Shown here in pieces: positions 5,295 to 7,514 of a stretch of DNA of 7,514 bases. The notes beneath the pieces are model-generated. The model had not been told where the DNA came from. It saw only the letters and a list, made by a program, of their open reading frames with translations, and made no database searches. The stretch comes from Deltaproteobacteria bacterium. Lineage in GTDB: Bacteria > Desulfobacterota > DSM-4660 > Desulfatiglandales > HGW-15. The stretch covers positions 1-7,514 of the forward strand of contig DAOVAK010000115.1 in assembly GCA_030671095.1 (NCBI GenBank), in the 5' to 3' direction. The translations under genes and the position numbers were made by a program. Each line of letters begins with the position of its first letter. The stretch's first letter is position 1.

Positions 5295-5393
5295 CACAGC
5301 ACTGCCAACACGAAAAAATGGGCGCGGGGAGCAAATGGGGCAATGATTAAGATCATCTGGAACATAAAGAATCAATTTTCAGGGAGATCGTCC

Positions 5394-7514
5394 ATGGCGA
5401 ATAAAAGCAGCCTTCATCAAAGGGGAGTGTCCTTTCTATTAACCTTTTTCACCTCAGGGGCGTTGCTGCTCAGTGCCTGCGCCACGTCCTCTAACCAGCA
5501 AGTCTCCTCCGAGGTGTCCGAGGCGCCCGTCATAGAGTCCTTGCAGGTGCAAGCCTCCCCAGAGCAGACTGTGGTAGAGATCCAAAATTCAAGGCCTACA
5601 CACTATACGGCCTTTACGCTGATTGATCCACCAAGGGTCATACTGGATATTCGAGGTGAGCCAGGCCCCAATCTCCGACAAACCACAGAGGTCAACGATG
5701 GAAATGTGAGAGAGATTCGTTTTGAAAAAGGGAAGACCCAGACCATGACCACGAGACTGGTGGTCGCATTGGCGCGGGCCGTGGACTACGATGCGGTTGA
5801 GCAAGAAAATAGCATCCGCTTGACGCTCACACCCAAAGGGACGCCTGCCGGGACGGCTCAACTATCAGAAGCCGAAACGGTCGCAGGGCCCCAGGAGACG
5901 GAAAAAACAGGCGTTATTACCCCGGCCGAACCGAGGATTTTTTTCAAGCCACGCCCCATCGGTCTAAATCAAGTCCTGGGCGTTGACTTCACCATGCTTG
6001 ACGCCGGCAGATCCCTGTTGGTCGTGACAACCGATAAAAAGGTTCCTTATCATCTGAAACGATCGGGCCCTAAAACACTGCTCCTAACGCTTGAGGAGAG
6101 TACCATCCCGCCCTTGCTCATGAGACGGCTCGATTCCCGTTACTTCGAAGGAACCGTGGATCGTGTTAAGGCCACCCCCACGGACAGTCAAGTTGCCCTG
6201 GCCATTTCTCTCCGGGAAATGGTTCCCTTTCATGTGAAGCAGACAGAATCCGCCATAACCATCGATTTCGGGCCGACCGTCATAGAGCCGCCGGAAAAGC
6301 GGCTGATGCCCCTGAAGGTGTCGGAAGCTAAGGCGGTGCAGGTTGTCCGGGCTCCTGTAGAAGGGGCTCCCGCGGAGGCCCCAAAGGTTGCCCCTGTTCA
6401 GCCTCCTCCAACAAAAGCAGAGGCCTTTCGCCCCCCGCCGGTGCGTGAGACCACATATCCTTCCATCACAAGAGCGTCAAGGAAGACGTATAGTGGCGAG
6501 CCCATGTATCTGGACTTCGTGAATGCTGAAGTCACCAACATCCTGCGGTTGATCAACGAAGTGAGCGAGGAAAACATTATATGGGATCCAGCGATTGCGG
6601 GTAAGAAGGTGTCCATGGTCCTGAAGAATGTGCCCTGGGACCAGGCCCTGGAGCTGATCTTGGTCAATAATGACCTGGCCAAAAGACAGGTTTCCGCAAA
6701 CATCATCTGGATAACCACCAAAGAAAAGATGTCGAAGATCGAAGCGGAGGAGCGAAAAAGGCAACAAGACGCGGAGGCGAGAATAGAGGCCGAAAGAAAG
6801 AGGAAGCTGGAAGAACAGGAGAAGAAAAAGCTGTTGGAACCCCTTATCACAGAGTTTATTCCCCTCGATTTTGCTAACGCAGACGAGATTAAACAACATA
6901 TTGTCCTGAGTGACAGGGGCACCATAAGCACAGATGCACGGACGAACACCATTATTATAAAGGATATTTCCGAAAATGTTGAAGAGGCGAAAAAGACCGT
7001 AAAACAGTTTGACACCCCGGTTAAACAGATCATGATTGAGGCCCGCATCGTGGATGCCTCCACCGACTTCACGCGTGAACTTGGCGTTAGATGGGGTATT
7101 CCTGGGACTGCGCCCGGCGTGAATGCGCAACGGCGGTCCAACACGGGAGTCGGTTTTGGTATACCCACGGACGCAACGACCTACACAACCGGGATGGATT
7201 CACTGCGTGGCGGGACCTTTTCTTCCAATGCGCCGACCGACTGGACACCCAATCTCGGCTTCAGCATCGGTTATCTCACCTCTAGCACATTGGGAGCCAT
7301 CACCATAAATGCTGAAATTGCACTGGCAGAGACCGAGGGCAGGGCAAAGATTATCTCCGCCCCGAAGGTCATAGCCAGCAATGGGGAGAGCGCCACAATC
7401 GCGAGAGGGAGTACTTTCTACCTGGAAGCGGCGGAAAACGTGGAGCCGAAAGAAGTCACAGCGCAACTCTCTTTGGAGGTTACGCCCACGGTCAGTTACA
7501 ATAATTTTGTCACC
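5394..7514 (+). CDS. pilQ: Type IV pilus secretin PilQ, partial (no stop in window)
   Basis: PilQ forms the outer-membrane channel through which the pilus passes. The frame is open from 5394 to the right edge (707 codons), with the secretin barrel cut off. In order: a signal peptide with lipobox L26-S27-A28-C29; an AMIN domain (about 50-146) of the peptidoglycan-binding type; a second AMIN-like domain (about 180-293); a Pro/Ala-rich linker (about 294-365); the N0/STN domain (about 366-442, YLDFVNAEVTNILRLINEV); a highly charged Lys/Glu/Arg coiled coil (about 443-482); the N1 domain (about 486-541, ITEFIPLDFANADEI); then the secretin start (IMIEARIVDAS). The ATG at 5394 has AGGGAG with 7-base spacing. 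An in-frame ATG at 5343 has no good site and would put 17 extra residues before the signal peptide. The gap after pilP is 111 bases. Residue +2 after the Cys is Ala, compatible with outer-membrane sorting. Confidence 0.95.
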   Translation, partial: MANKSSLHQRGVSFLLTFFTSGALLLSACATSSNQQVSSEVSEAPVIESLQVQASPEQTVVEIQNSRPTHYTAFTLIDPPRVILDIRGEPGPNLRQTTEVNDGNVREIRFEKGKTQTMTTRLVVALARAVDYDAVEQENSIRLTLTPKGTPAGTAQLSEAETVAGPQETEKTGVITPAEPRIFFKPRPIGLNQVLGVDFTMLDAGRSLLVVTTDKKVPYHLKRSGPKTLLLTLEESTIPPLLMRRLDSRYFEGTVDRVKATPTDSQVALAISLREMVPFHVKQTESAITIDFGPTVIEPPEKRLMPLKVSEAKAVQVVRAPVEGAPAEAPKVAPVQPPPTKAEAFRPPPVRETTYPSITRASRKTYSGEPMYLDFVNAEVTNILRLINEVSEENIIWDPAIAGKKVSMVLKNVPWDQALELILVNNDLAKRQVSANIIWITTKEKMSKIEAEERKRQQDAEARIEAERKRKLEEQEKKKLLEPLITEFIPLDFANADEIKQHIVLSDRGTISTDARTNTIIIKDISENVEEAKKTVKQFDTPVKQIMIEARIVDASTDFTRELGVRWGIPGTAPGVNAQRRSNTGVGFGIPTDATTYTTGMDSLRGGTFSSNAPTDWTPNLGFSIGYLTSSTLGAITINAEIALAETEGRAKIISAPKVIASNGESATIARGSTFYLEAAENVEPKEVTAQLSLEVTPTVSYNNFVT

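Noticed and set aside
5343..5393. Upstream in-frame ATG for pilQ
   Set aside because: Weak ribosome-binding site, and it would place 17 extra residues ahead of a complete lipoprotein signal peptide.
6398..7168. Long open frame (256 codons) on the minus strand
   Set aside because: It is antisense to well-supported PilQ N0, coiled-coil and N1 coding sequence, and its translation is low-complexity Ser/Phe/Leu-rich, typical of a shadow frame.
1..7514. CRISPR array, tRNA, rRNA or transposase gene
   Set aside because: Looked for by eye; no regularly spaced direct repeats, no tRNA-like T-loop and no transposase motif were seen.

Overview
The window reads as a bacterial chromosome segment from a Gram-negative, delta-type lineage (Desulfobacterota-like). 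This rests on the order small XRE regulator-pilM-pilN-pilO-pilP-pilQ, a divergently placed lepB, and the style of the Pil proteins. It is an inference from gene content, not a database match. The complete genes are a NUDIX hydrolase (363-809, +), signal peptidase I (1187-1855, -), a small helix-turn-helix regulator (best start 2235, +), pilM, pilN, pilO and pilP. A long pilQ runs open from 5394 off the right edge.

Layout: positions 1-362 hold no convincing gene. They are dominated by a long imperfect palindrome (about 14-281) with small perfect hairpins inside it and beside it. The NUDIX gene follows. A second long imperfect palindrome (about 832-1155) then fills the space up to the end of lepB. 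lepB reads leftward. The lepB-regulator gap (1856-2234) carries a GC-rich hairpin, a very AT-rich tract with two inverted repeats, and a near-consensus sigma70 promoter (TTGACA / 16 bp / TATGAT) for the rightward operon. That promoter overlaps the first ATG of the regulator frame, so the real regulator start is probably the TTG at 2235.

The rightward genes form one tight operon for the type IV pilus alignment complex and secretin. PilM is the cytoplasmic actin-like protein that binds the PilN INLLP motif. PilN and PilO are inner-membrane proteins with periplasmic coiled coils. PilP is the periplasmic bridge to PilQ. PilQ is the outer-membrane channel. Two traits stand out. PilP has an ordinary signal peptide with no lipobox. 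PilQ has a clear lipobox (LSAC), suggesting a self-targeting 'liposecretin'. The least explained parts are the two long palindromic elements around the NUDIX gene; one of them carries a visible footprint of a smaller hairpin inserted in a single arm.
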